Positions 1 to 11,565 of a stretch of 64,000 nt of DNA are shown piece after piece. Below the pieces are notes generated by a model, which was not told the DNA's origin, did no database searches, and worked only from the letters and a program-made list of their open reading frames with translations. Origin of the DNA: Phanerodontia chrysosporium (taxonomy: Eukaryota > Basidiomycota > Agaricomycetes > Polyporales > Phanerochaetaceae); assembly GCA_001910725.1 (NCBI GenBank), contig MJGA01000006.1, positions 372,001 to 436,000 of the forward strand. The letters are read 5' to 3'. Position 1 is the first letter of the stretch. Every line of letters starts with the position of its first letter. The position numbers and the translations under genes are program-made.

Positions 1-3000
1 GCTTCCTGTCCGTTCTCTTGGCTGTTCGCCTTGGAATTGACAGCATTCTCGGGGTCATCCCCGTCTGCGCCAACATCGGCTTCGACGAGAGGGTCGGCTT
101 TCGTGGCATCTGCGGAAGTGCCTTCGAGTTGACCCTCTTCCGCAAGAGGTTCTGGTGCTGGAGCTTGCTCGATATAGCGTGGCCTCCACTTCTTAGGGGC
201 AAACGAGTCTCGGATGATCCATGTGTGGAGCCCCAGCCGAATTGCCTGCTTCGCCAACTGGTTGTTATTGACGGCGTGGTCTTTCCGTCTCGCCAGGTAT
301 CCCTCGTGCCAGAGGGGGTATTGGGCATGCAGTAGGACGCTGACCATATACTTCAGCACTGTGTCGCCGAGCGTTTCCAGACGCTGGTAGCTGATCTGAT
401 CCATCGCGGCCGGGGCGGTGACCGCGGGACGGAGGAGGGTAAAGGGTATCGAGGCCAGGCCAGGGGAAGCCGCAAAGAGGGTAGTGCGCATGGCGTGTAC
501 CGTCGCAGAAATGGACGCAAACCGCAGAAGCGACGGCAGCAGCATCGCAAACTGCAGTTCGTCGGTGCCCACAAGGTCGACGATGGCATACTTGGGATGC
601 AGCAGTAGGGGACGGTCATCGGCGAGGCCTGCTTCAGCCGAGTCGAGAGGCTCGAGGAAGTTCCGCCGGCGTGGGTACGCCTCGGCGACGATGAGCGGGA
701 AGGACGGCTCCTCGCCATACTCCTCTACGAAATCCTCGTGCTCCTGAGCAGATATGGGACCGTGATGCCAGTGCTTGAAGCGCAAGGCCTTCTCAGGCTT
801 CTTGTGAGAGCGCACCGACGAGAGGTTGTCTGGGTAGTCGTATCGCTGGCCTAGTGCGTCCGCGTTCGCGAGAAGTTCGCCTTCCCATCGCACTGACTCT
901 CCGGCAGCAAGGCGCCTCTGCATCCATTCGCGGCGGTCTTGCCACTCTGACTCGTTCAGCGTCTCCTCCATGGGTAGAAAGAGGTACGGGAAGTCGTTTC
1001 GCTCAGGGTCCATCCGACCTCGATAGGTCGACAGGAACATGCGCCGCGTGTAGGCCTGGGCAGCTGCGATGGCACCGTCCTCGTCCATCTCGTCTTGCAA
1101 GGAGAAGATCTCGACGCGGGTCTCAGGCGGGTTCCTACCCGGAATGTAGAGGATGGGTACTCCATCCGCCGAGAGCGCCTCCAGCCGCTGACGCGTGAAC
1201 ATGAAGAGCCGCGGCAGTCCTTCGATTGCCACTTCGTTGTACCACCACGACTGCTTCCCTTCAGTTGCGTACCAGGGATCGTACTGGATCGACGCCTTCG
1301 CCATGCCGGCGCGTTTCTCGATGTCCTGGAGGAGCAGCTTGACCGCGCCGTCCTCGTCCTTGTTGATCTGACTGGTGTGAGGGAGGAGATGGTCGTTTAG
1401 GAGGCCGACCTGGTACAGCCGGTGGTATGCGAAGAAGGCCGCGTGGTCGCGTGCGGACTGCTTCGTCGGATACACCCTAGAGGTCGTAAACTTGCGCAGC
1501 TCGATAGTGTCGCCCCATTCCGTCGTGCCCTCCTTCGGGACCTGGCGCGGTAGCGTGCATGTTGCGCCCCACGGTCCCGCGTAAGGCACCTGTGGAGGTC
1601 GCGGGTCGAAAGAATGCCATCCTACTTCGTAGTCCGGCGGATCGAGGTCAAAAATGGGGCCCTGAACAGTGTGGGATGAATGGGGAAGTATTGCACAGAA
1701 ATGATATAGGTGACTGATGGCGGATTCAAGGGTCAACGTCGCGCTGCGAGAACATTAGATCCATCGTTTGATAGTATCTGACGGGCATGCGTACCCAGTT
1801 TCTGGCTGTACAAACACCAGGTCCTCGTCGATTTCGCTTTCAGGGAGAGGGTCGTTGGCACGGGTAGGATCGGTGTACAGCTTGACCATCTTCTCCTCCA
1901 TCTCTTGCCAGAGCGCGATCTTTGGAGGCCGAGTCGCTACCAAGCATGACGAGAAAGGTGCTCCGCCGCCTGCGCGCCCTGCCTCGACTTTGTGCCCAAG
2001 AGACCATGTTGTCGGGAGGATCGAATCTGATGACGGTGCCGCAAGCCTGGATATCAATACCCTCTTCTGCGACGGAGGTAGACACCACGAGGTTCTTGTC
2101 CCCCGTCCTGAAGTCTTTCAAAACCTGGGTCGCAGTGTCTTTGAGCAGCGAGCGCGAGATGTCCAGGAACGCGTGACGCTTGAAACTCGCTGAGGTACCC
2201 AAGAGGCAACCCACATGGAAGTCCGCCATTTCGGGCAGGCTAGAGATGATGTTGGCCAGGGAAAGGACAGCATCGCGACGAGTCACGAAGATGATGCCAC
2301 TGAAAGGCTCTTCTTCCATCCTGGACTTTCTATGTTCGCTCCGCAGGCATTGCAAGAGCGCCTGGACTTTTGGTGAGACGCCAGCACGAATGTGGTCCGG
2401 ATCGCAGGAGTGATCCTCCACGTTGACTTGCGAGAGAATTCCCAGGAGGTAGTTTTTCTCACGATCCTGCCAGGAAGCAAGTATGCCAGTGTGAAGGTTC
2501 GTCTCGCGCTTGGCCGCTTGTATGATGCTGGCGATGTACCAATCCGCGGGCCACGGGCCAAGCTCAACACAGATGTCGGTAGCCGTCCGCAGGAAGTCGC
2601 GAAGGCCTTTGTGCGTGAATGTGTCCTTCTTTACCAATGTCTTGGACAGCTTCTGGTCCACGCGGTTGCGCTGCTCCCCAGGTGGCAGCTTAGCCAGCTG
2701 AGAGCGCAGTGCAAGCACGTAGGGATCGCGCTCGATATCCAAGCTCTCCACGAGAGGGTAGAGGGCATTGAGATACTTCGAGGGCAAGACGCCTGTGAAT
2801 AAGGTCTGGTTGTATAGGATGTACCGAAACTCTGGCCTGTGGACGAATGTCGCCAGCTCCTCGCGATTGAATCGGGATGAACGGATGACACTGTCCAGGT
2901 TAGCCTCGATCTCGCTGCGGGATCATCAGAGACAATATATGAGGCCAAAGTGGCAACTTACCGGAAAGATCTCTCGATCTCGCCCGCACTGTAGATAGGG

Positions 3001-3621
3001 CTCGCTGTGAGGCCGAGAACTGCGGGCCTCATGATGGCTTGTACATCGGCCTCTTGCCTCGGCGGTAATGGGTGGTAGAAGCCACGCATGATCTCGTTGT
3101 ACGGATGCTTTGACGTGGCATGATGGGCTTCATCGAAGACGAGCAGAGCAACATCCCTGCCGAGGTTAATGTAGCCGTGACGCAGGGCATCCAGGAGAAT
3201 TTGTGGTGTGGACACTACGATGCGGTGCTGAGACAAAATAGACGACCAAAGGCCAGCGTTCTTCCACTGATCTGGAGCGGATGCCCCAGAAATCAGACCG
3301 ACAGGGACTGGGATCGCTGAGGCGATAACGTCGCGTTGCTGCTCTATCAAGGCTACTGTCGGTGCCAAGAACCAGGAGACCTAGGACGCATATATGCGTG
3401 CCGTGAGCAAAAGGACTGGACGGCTCTGCACTGCATCGTACCTTGTGTGTGTTGCGTTCGACTTCGTGCTTCATTCGTAAGATAGCGATATGAGTTTTCC
3501 CTGACCCGGTATCGAGTGCGATGACAATGTTCCTGTGGAGGCTCTCTTCGAGTAGCTCTTGTTGATAGCCTCGGGTGACAACGGCTGGCAATGGCCGACC
3601 AGCTTCCTCGTTGATTGCCAT
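1..3621 (-). CDS. Dicer-like ribonuclease, 3' part beyond the left edge
   Basis: Dicer cleaves double-stranded RNA into small RNAs for RNA silencing. About 1,150 residues are visible in at least four exons, starting at the ATG at 3621 (MAINEEAGRP). In order: helicase motif I DTGSGKT near residue 38; motif II FDEAHHA in the exon 3381-2958; a helicase C domain with motif VI QSRGRARR (about 1960); a Dicer dimerisation (DUF283-like) stretch starting GATLTLESAISHLYHFC (about 1740-1690); a PAZ-like/connector region; and the first RNase III signature YQRLETLGDTVLKYM near 350-395. The second RNase III domain would lie outside the window. Introns are clear near 3440-3382, 2957-2911 and 1794-1743. The frame shifts by one base at the AAA run (plus strand TTT 1921-1923), right after the helicase. 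Since both sides are well conserved this is probably an assembly error. The assignment to Dicer is firm; the subclass (DCL-1 or DCL-2) is not decided. Confidence 0.92.
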
Positions 3622-4163
3622 CGTCTTGAGCTATGGAAAGAGGACTTGAGATCCGGTAAGCTAGTCAAACAGTAGGAGGCGAACGCACTTTGAACTCGAT
3701 GTAGTGGAGTGGAGATGGGTGCGGGGGAGGGACGTGAGAGCCAGATAGACACCGTGACGACTTATGGAGGTGGATAGCCGCTAGCCTGTCCAGCGAAGGG
3801 TCTACTGCGCGGTGTCAGGTGAAAGGCCACAAAGGGCGGAGCGCGAATCGCTGCAGAAGCATTGCATTCACTTCACCGCAGCACAAAGCGAGGATACGCC
3901 TGAACAAGACCCAATGAGCAAGTTCGGATACGGCTGAGCTCGCGGCCGCAGCTCGAACGCGTTCGCTTGTCGTGGAAAGAGCGGGCCAAGGTGGGAACGC
4001 GGTCGCTCTCGACGAGGAGCGAATGGGTTTCGTCGCATGCGTATTTTACCCCCACAGATAAGGGGCTTATCGCAACAAAATACCCAAAAGTCCGGAAACG
4101 CTTCGCGACGCTCTCACTGTTCTCCCTCGCATGCCCCTCGCCACTCCTCGGAATTCGTGACCC

Positions 4164-5837
4164 ATGTCCGACTCGATACCTCTTGCTCACCGGGGGCCAT
4201 CGCCACACAGATTCTCGGGAAGCCGCACGTCCTCGCCGCACGGAGACCAGGCGGTGCCTCATGTTGTCTCTCTCGAGGACGTAGCGGAGGTAGCAAAGGA
4301 AATACATCCACAATGGAAACGCGACCTATATCTTCTACTTGAACATCCGACTTCTTCTCCTTCGGCTTTTGTACTTCACTTCGCGACCACTTCCCTCATC
4401 ATCATATCCGCCGCTGTCACAGTCCTCGAAACCATCCCTTCGTCCCATGCTATCTCCGGCAGTGTTTGGTTCGGTCTCGAGACCACTTTGGTGGTGCTCT
4501 TCACAGTGGAATACATAGCACGTACCATTGCTCACTCCAATACATGGGCTAGTTGTTTCAAGTGGGCTGTCTGTGCGTGTTCCCAGCTCTCTTGCCGCAT
4601 CTTCCTTCTCATGCTCAGCTATGCGCAGCCTTCTTTGGTATTATAGACCTACTCGGCATACTTCCATACTACATAGAAATAGCTATGGGACAAGATACTG
4701 TACGTATCTGCAGACTCTGCTCGTCAATCGTACCTGATTTATGCAGTCGGTGTTCTTCAGGTTCACTATCCTCAGGACATTTCGGCTGTTACGCGTGTTC
4801 AGGCCTTTCCGATATAATAACACTATTCTGCTGTGAGTCTTCTCAGACACTATAAAGACATGTGCGCACCCTCATACGTCTTCCAGAACTATAGAAGTAA
4901 TGTATCTGTCGTTCCGAAGATCCGAGCACGCTTTGCTCGCGCTCGCGTTCTTCGTGGTCATGGTCCTTGTTGTATTCAGCACCTTGCTGTGAGTAACAAG
5001 TTCCTTCTTCTCACAGGAGAGTCAATTTGCGCTAGGTATTTCGCGGAACGTGGTACTTGGGACGAGACGCTAGGAATCTTCATCAACTCCGACGGTGACC
5101 CCAGTCAATTTGCTGTGAGCTCTCAGTCACTCCGCAGCGCATTTCATTATTCACATGAAAATGCCAGTCCATCCCTGCCGCTGCCTGGTACGTTAGAAAT
5201 CATATTCGAATGAGCAGCTGGTGTTAACATGCGTCCTTAGGTTTGTTCTAGTCAGTCAGTAAGCTTCCGCAGCTGCGTTTGCGTGCTTCTCACTGACTGC
5301 GGCCCAGCAATCACCACTGTCGGATACGGCGAGATCACTCCCCGTTCATTCCTCGGCCGACTCATCACAGTTCCGCTTCTGGTATTCGGCCTGCTACTGA
5401 TCGCGCTACCCACATTCGTCCTCGGCCGAGAGTTTAGCGTCGTCTGGGACCTCATGAAAGAGCACCAGGTGCGCAGTGGAGCTCCATCTCGCGACCTCTC
5501 GCGACTCATCCACGCAAAGGCTGCCGAGGGTACGCAGGAGGAGCAGTTCCACCCCACGCCGCTCGCCTCCCCGATGGTGCGCCATCCCGGTGCGGCCCGC
5601 TCGACGTGGGACGTGCGCCTCGACTCGCTGGCTGCGGAGGCGATGATGCCCCTCGGAGCTATGAACCGCAGGCAGTCGGAGCGCGACCGGGCAGAGCTCT
5701 CGTCGCAGATTGCCGAGCTCCGAGCGACAGTGCACGCTCAGGGTGAGATGCTCCGTCGGATGATGGAAATGATGGACGGCAAGGGGAAGCAGAAAGCTAC
5801 GCAGTTTGAAGAGGAACCTCCAAGCCCGTGGAGCTAA
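4164..5837 (+). CDS. voltage-gated potassium channel (Kv-like)
   Basis: A six-transmembrane, voltage-gated K+ channel subunit that should sit in the plasma or vacuolar membrane. The start MSDSIPLAHRG precedes a soluble N-terminus, then S1 and S2 (4370-4560). After an intron come S3 (FFGIIDLLGILPYYIEI, 4630-4685) and, after another, an S4 helix with arginines at every third position (ILRTFRLLRVFRPFR, 4760-4810). S5 is at 4900-4990. The pore helix SIPAAAW is at 5170-5190 and the selectivity filter TVGYGEITP at 5317-5343, followed by S6 (5344-5430). The C-tail has a short coiled coil (5680-5790) that may drive tetramerisation. At least six short introns interrupt the gene, several inside membrane segments. 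It starts about 540 bases from the Dicer start and is divergent to it. The family call is firm; ion selectivity is inferred from GYG. Confidence 0.92.
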
Positions 5838-6656
5838 CAGTACGTTCTATCGTCCACATACGAGTCTCGATCTCACGTTGCCTTATGTAGGTTGTAATGA
5901 ACGTCTTGTCAGTATTTGGGCTCATTATATGGCAAAAACGAAGTGTACTCTGATGCCATGAGATATGTTTGATACGTGTACGCCCTCTCGAGTACCAACA
6001 TCTTCGATTCAGAACATGTCTACACAACTAGGAACCTGGATGCGCTGAGTTTAGCGTTCACACTGGCTTTCCTTCTCAGACTTCAGAGGCCTCATTCAAT
6101 ACCCTAGTCTTTCTGGCCAGGCCGACCACTTTTCGAGTGGTCCACGTGCATAACATAACGCTATGTCCTCTAAGAAGAGGATTTCCAACTGGCGGCGGGC
6201 ATAAATAGGTCCTAAAAGCACGTATAGTATATTGATCCTTCGCGCCTATAATCCTGTGCTGATGTATGATATTTATGGGCATCACAGCTCTTGAGTCGTT
6301 CTTTGCCTCCTACCACACGGTGCCTTTCATGCGCAATGTCATTAGAAGGTACTGAAGCAATGTGGGGTAAGCACTCTTCTGCCTACTTGACCCGCTTGGA
6401 TGGTAGATGCTGAGGTGGAGGTCATACCCAGCGGACGACCCGCCCGGGTTTCTCGAAGCAATCGGTGAGTTCGGACCCTAACCTCGACCGGTCAAGCTTC
6501 GGCTGCATCTGAACCATCCGAAGACGTAAGTTCGATAGCATTGCGGTTCACTCCACGACTTCGTATTCAACACTATTGCGTCGCGGATAGCCAATTCAAC
6601 GACCTGGCAACGGTACACCGTCTAGCCCTCAGGCCCCAACTTCTCTAACGAAGGTT
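5838..6656. other. intergenic, no gene seen
   Basis: This 820-base gap holds the 3' flank of the channel gene and the promoter of the HET-domain gene. Open frames here are short and show no family resemblance. Confidence 0.6.
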
Positions 6657-8703
6657 ATGCTAGGTTCAACATGCGAGCTGGAAGGAACGCCTGGCAAGTT
6701 CCCATGCGGAGCAGCCCCGTGGGAGGCTGCCCCTCCTCTCGCTGGGCATGTCCTAATCCCGAGGTTCGTCGACCACCGCATCCCCGACGAAGCAGTTTCG
6801 TTTTGGAACAGCGCCGTCGACCTGTCGCATTCGGCGCGCCGGCAGATCCTCTGGGCCACCCTGCAGGTCGCGGTGTCCGGTGCTGTTCCGGAGGAAGCAC
6901 TATTCGAGTCGTCTGGCGATGGCCCACACTTCACCCTGAGGCCCAAAGTCCGCTCTGTCGTACCTCTGCAACGGATCCACGTTGGCCCAAGAGCTATACC
7001 GAACAATATTGCGGATATCCCCACTCATACCATCACTTCCTCCCACTTGCTTGCAATCCTGAATTTCATCCTCGGTTCGGAGTACACCTTCGACTCTCGG
7101 GCAAAGCTCGAGGACTTGATTGATCACATCAAGAACACAACCAGAGACGTCGGAGAAGCGTACGGCACGTTGCGTACATGGTGGTTTGCAGAGGACCTGT
7201 CAAGTGTTCGCCATATGATGGAGATGCGGGAGGCGGACATCGCCCGGCACAGGCAGCACGCAATCAAAGGCTCTTGCATTCACAAGTCCCGGATACCACC
7301 ACGAAGGATCTGGGACCTGTACAGCAACCGCATCCTTTCTTCGGCGGTAATGCCCCTTCCTGAAGGCGAATACGAGTATGATGAAGACAGTACGGTCCTC
7401 AATTACTGGACAGTTTCGCATAGCTGGGTCGCGGAAGAAGAGCGTCTCGAGGTCTGGACGAAAGTCAACGCTGAGCTCTGGCCCGTCCCTCTCCCTCGTG
7501 CGACGACGCTCGAGCACATCCGCGTTGAACTACTGAACATGGGAGCCGAGTACGTCTGGCTTGATGTCCTGTGCTTGCGGCAGCACGGCAAACCTGAATA
7601 CGAAGCTGTGCGGGAAGAAGAATGGAAACTGGACGTTCCCACTATTGGTTACGCCTATTCGGAGCCCTTTCGCCCTTGCATCACATACTTCAACGGACTT
7701 GGACTCCCTCTGGACACCTCTCTTCACGTCTTACAATCCGAGAGGCACTGGTTCAATCGAGTATGGACAATGCAAGAAGCCGTAGAACAATGGCTTCCGG
7801 GAGGACTCACAGGTGAACCCCTCATAGACGGCACGTCATTCTTCGCACGCCTCGAGAATCTCATTGGGGAGATGTGGCTTCCCGGAAAGCAGTTCGAGGT
7901 TGCACAGAACCTCAAGGCCCGGTACTGCACCAACGCGCTTGACCGGATCGCGAGCCTCGCATATCATCTACGCTGCGGCACGCTCCCGCTCTACCGAGAG
8001 AATATCCCGGAAGAGGATGCATGGAGGTCGCTGCTCAAGCACATGCACAAGTGGTTCCGCACGCACTTCTTCTTGCAATATGCCGTCGACACGCCATTCG
8101 GGCTCTGGGTGACGTGGAAGGCTTCTTGGAGTCGAGACCGGCTCTTCCGACGTGGCACCTAGGTGCTAGTGGGCTCGGAGACGAGGGATGTCTGGTGCTA
8201 CAGGACTCTGCCGTACTCTACACTGATGCTCCCGGAAGCTACTATCACTCAGGACGTCTCGTCGGCCCATGCCATTTCGCACAACCACTGCCCACAAACC
8301 GAACAGAGCCTCCCCAGCTCCTCAGCATTGTGCTAGAAGGCGTAAGCAAGCCTGTCAGAATCCGATGTCACGGCTTGCATGGTGTATTCCTGCCGAACAT
8401 ATCATACATGCTAGTCGGGATCGGGGATCCTGTGAAGGAACATTGGGTGGTCGTTGAAGTGGTCGGGAGCGGCAGATCTTGGTCGAGACAAGCTTCCGGG
8501 TCTGGGAGAGACGGCCTGCGCTCGAGGCAGTGAAGTGGGCAGTTATCCGAGTAGACGTCAACGGTGCGGATCGAATCACACAAGAAGGTTACCGAGATGG
8601 ATGTGTGGCATACCTCGAAGGGGAGCAGGCCCTCAAGCGTAGTCGGCATGCAGCTGACTATGTCGACGCGTTCGCGAAGATGAGAGCAGACGCTGACATG
8701 TAG
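6657..8703 (+). CDS. HET-domain (heterokaryon incompatibility) protein, frame broken near the 3' end
   Basis: HET-domain proteins trigger cell death when incompatible fungal cells fuse. The first 501-residue frame (6657-8162) has no intron. It contains an N-terminal region without recognised domain (residues 1-240) and then the HET motifs: SHSWVAEEE (about 245), YVWLDVLCLRQ (about 297) and WFNRVWTMQEAV (about 365). A tryptophan-rich block (FGLWVTWKASW) lies near 8100-8134. The reading then continues, judging by protein-like composition, in the next frame (GCLVLQDSAVLYTDAPGSYY, 8188-8247) and after about 8455 in the third frame (ETSFRVWERRPALEAVKW, 8480-8540) to the stop at 8701-8703. Both shifts equal loss of one base. 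A 54-base GT-AG segment at 8109-8162 exists but does not restore the frame. It is either a decaying allele or carries sequence errors. Confidence 0.75.
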
Positions 8704-8820
8704 GAGTCACAAGATATCCAGCGTTCCAGTACTACTTACATTAATACACTGCGAGTTGTTACAGAATTCTACAAGTCTGGCCGTCCGGATGCGAGAGCAC
8801 GTCTTGAGGGTATACACCAT

Positions 8821-9375
8821 CTAATGCTCGGTTTCCTCCCAGGCACGACCGACGGTCTTGACAAGATCAGCTTCGGTGAGCTGCTTGCCGCTAGAGAAGT
8901 AGCCAGCAGCGATCTTGGCATCGATCTCGACACGAGAATCAGGCGGCAGGAGATGCTCTGCAGCAAATACGACGTCAGCAACCTTCCAAGGCACGGATAC
9001 CACTGAGACTCACCAGGGATATCGTAACGCTTGAGGATTGGAATGCCCGAACCCACGATGGCGTTGTACTTCATGTCGCTCATGGACACCATGTTGTCGA
9101 TCTTCTTGATGCCGAGCCAGTGCAGAACGTCAGGCATGAGCGCCTGGAAGCGCATGTCCTTCACGCCCGCGATCATCTCTGTCGATTTGAAGTACTTGTC
9201 CGCCGAGTCACCACCGCGCTTGCGCAGGTTGTACACGAGGTACTTCGTGACCTCGCCGAGCGCGCGACCCTCCTTGCGGAAGTACACGACGAGGCCGACG
9301 CCGCCGCGCTGCGCACAGCGGATGCACTCCTCGATGGCGTACATGAGGTACGGCTTGCACGTGCAAATGTCCGAG

Positions 9376-9407
<32 letters not shown>

Positions 9408-10698
9408 CACACGCAGCGTCAGCTCCTTGGACTCGTCCGAAAGGTATGCAGGGTTGCCGACTGGCAAATCATGTTAATACATCACTGCCTTCGGTATATC
9501 GTGTGATGCACTTACATATGTAGGCAGTGAGATTACCAATTGGAGGAAGGAATACCTTGATATCCGGACGAGTGATGAGCTCAGGGTACATCCCTCCGGT
9601 GTCTTCGAACAGAGCACGGCGCAGGAGAGTCTCAGAACTATTCTGGGTCAGATATTGTACTTGACTTGAACTTCGAACACACTTACATGCCAAAGCGTTC
9701 AGCGATTCCGGGGAGGTACCACACAGGCTCGACCGCAGCCTTACTGATCGCAATCTCAACACCAGGATCGGCATCGCTCTGGCTGCCGTCTTCGTTATGC
9801 ATCGGGTGGCTCTTGAGCAGGATCTTCCCGTCGATCTTCAGCTCGCCCTTACGCGCCGCCTCGTCGATCTCGCTGAGCTTCATGTGTGCTCGTGTGACCG
9901 CGATGCTGGGGCGCACATCAAGACCGAGCTCCTCGAGTTCCTTCTTGAAGACCTGCGGAACGAGATGCCCCCATGGGTCGAACGAGACGATCTTGGAAGG
10001 GTCTGACCACGAGGGCTGTGGCGGAATGGGGACGGCAGGCTCGGTGTGCGAGTAGTCCGGCTTGTGGCTCGGGTTGAGCGTGCCCATGGCGATCGCGAGT
10101 GCACGGTAGATCGAATACGAGCCTGAGTGCGCGCCGATAGCGTTGCGCTGCTTGATCGACGAGGGCAGGCGGGAACAGATGACGGGCCGCGAGTCTCGGG
10201 GTCAGCTGCGCCCCAGACAAGGTTGTAGGGCTTGATACCATGTTGATCGGGATATGCTGCAAGTCTGTCAGAAGCTGGACGGAAAGCGAGAGCGCGTCAC
10301 GTACTTGTCAACAACACACGCGACGGGTACAGCAATTTCTCTCTCTCCTTGTCAGAAAGCCTCTTCTCCTCGCCATCCGCGTTGGCAGTGGTCGCAGATA
10401 GGGCAGCCAAGAGCGACTGCTGGCCGCTTGCGGGCGTCACCGGTGTCTGCGAGCCAGGAGTTTCCGACTGTGAACGAGGCAGCGGCACGCCAGCCTTGGG
10501 AGGCGACGTGGGCGGACTGGCAGGATGATAGACGGGTTGGTGCTGGATCAGAGTGTCGACCTGGACTATCGTCAATACGAGGCAGAGCAGCAGGTGGTGT
10601 GCACGTACATTAGCTTGGAGAGTCTGCGTCTGGACCTGCAGCCGTTCGAGCTGGGCCAGAATCTGGGTGAGGACTGCCTCTGGAACTGGAACAGACAT
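8821..10698 (-). CDS. URC1: Urc1-type GTP cyclohydrolase II-like protein (uracil catabolism)
   Basis: Urc1 belongs to the URC uracil-degradation pathway first described in yeasts; it is related to GTP cyclohydrolase II (RibA), but its exact reaction is less clear. Start is taken at 10698 (MSVPVPEAVL); the first exon is a short coiled coil, then an intron at about 10609-10558. A Pro/Ser-rich linker follows. The characteristic N-terminal domain runs RGPVICSRLPSSIKQRNAIG (about 10190-10130) to KSHPMHNEDGSQSDAD (about 9790). The RibA-like domain carries the zinc cysteines in HDECNGSDVFGSDICTC (9405-9350) and RKEGRALGEVTKYLVYN (9280-9225). A last intron (gtgagt...ctgcag, about 9015-8957) joins KRYDIP to EHLLPPDSRVEIDAKIAAGYF, and the stop is at 8821-8823. 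The frame is intact throughout. It is convergent with the HET gene. Confidence 0.9.
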
Positions 10699-11565
10699 GG
10701 TGGTGAGGTAGCAAGTGGTGCACGCGCAGGGGCACGGCGGCCTCGTGGGCAAGAGAGAGGAAAGAGAAGAGGCGCAGATGGGGTGTGCGCTGGCTTTCAT
10801 ACTCGCAGTCCAGCCTCCGTAGAGCCGTTCCGAGTCAGAGGCACGAGGTGGTCTCTGATCAGGCATGCGTCACTCCCGCCGTATCAACTTGTATCCTATC
10901 TCGTCTTCCACCGTTCGCCCACCTTGATAGCGGTAACAGGAGGGCCTCCTGGCTGCTGATAACCCACTACAAATTCTTGTGCAGGGCCTCGGGCTCTTCA
11001 CATGTCATTTCTCCTCGCGTCGTCGCTACTGACTATGTCTGCAGATCTGCCCAGCAACCTTTTGCTGCTCTGTTCTAAACACGATTCTCTGTCATCTATG
11101 CGAAGAGGGTTAGTCCGACTGCGTCGTTGAGCTCATGAAGTGTGCGTTGACGAGTCGGCAATTCGGGTATTCGGGGCGGAGTGCCGATATCTGTCAAGGT
11201 GTCAGATTTTGGCGTAGCTCACAGATTGACTTTGACCAGCCACTCGCAGGTGAAGGTGAGCACACGCATATTTCTCAAAGCCAGTCTCACTTAAATACAT
11301 TATTTGGCTCAGATAAATACACCATGACAGACCCAGCTTGTCTATGGTCTGATAAGAGCACGAAGGCCACCGGACTCATCTACGGAAGTCTAGAATTCCG
11401 AGTATGCCGTTGCACGGTTCAGCAGCTTGTCGCGGCAATCCTCCTCTTCCCCGTCATTGCGAAGAGTCCGAACGGTCTGCCACACGTCCCTCGGCATGCT
11501 GCCTTCCCATGCACTCGCGCGGAACTCATCGCCGAGGCGAGACTTGGTGCGAGACCTGGTCTTCG
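10699..11565. other. intergenic, no gene seen
   Basis: This 870-base gap contains the URC1 promoter (minus strand) and the 3' flank of the zinc-ribbon-like gene. The open frames on both strands are of low complexity and show no recognisable domain. Confidence 0.5.

Noticed and set aside
8109..8162. A 54-base GT-AG segment as the intron that would join the two HET frames
   Set aside because: Its length is a multiple of three, so it keeps the old frame, while the protein-like sequence continues in another frame.
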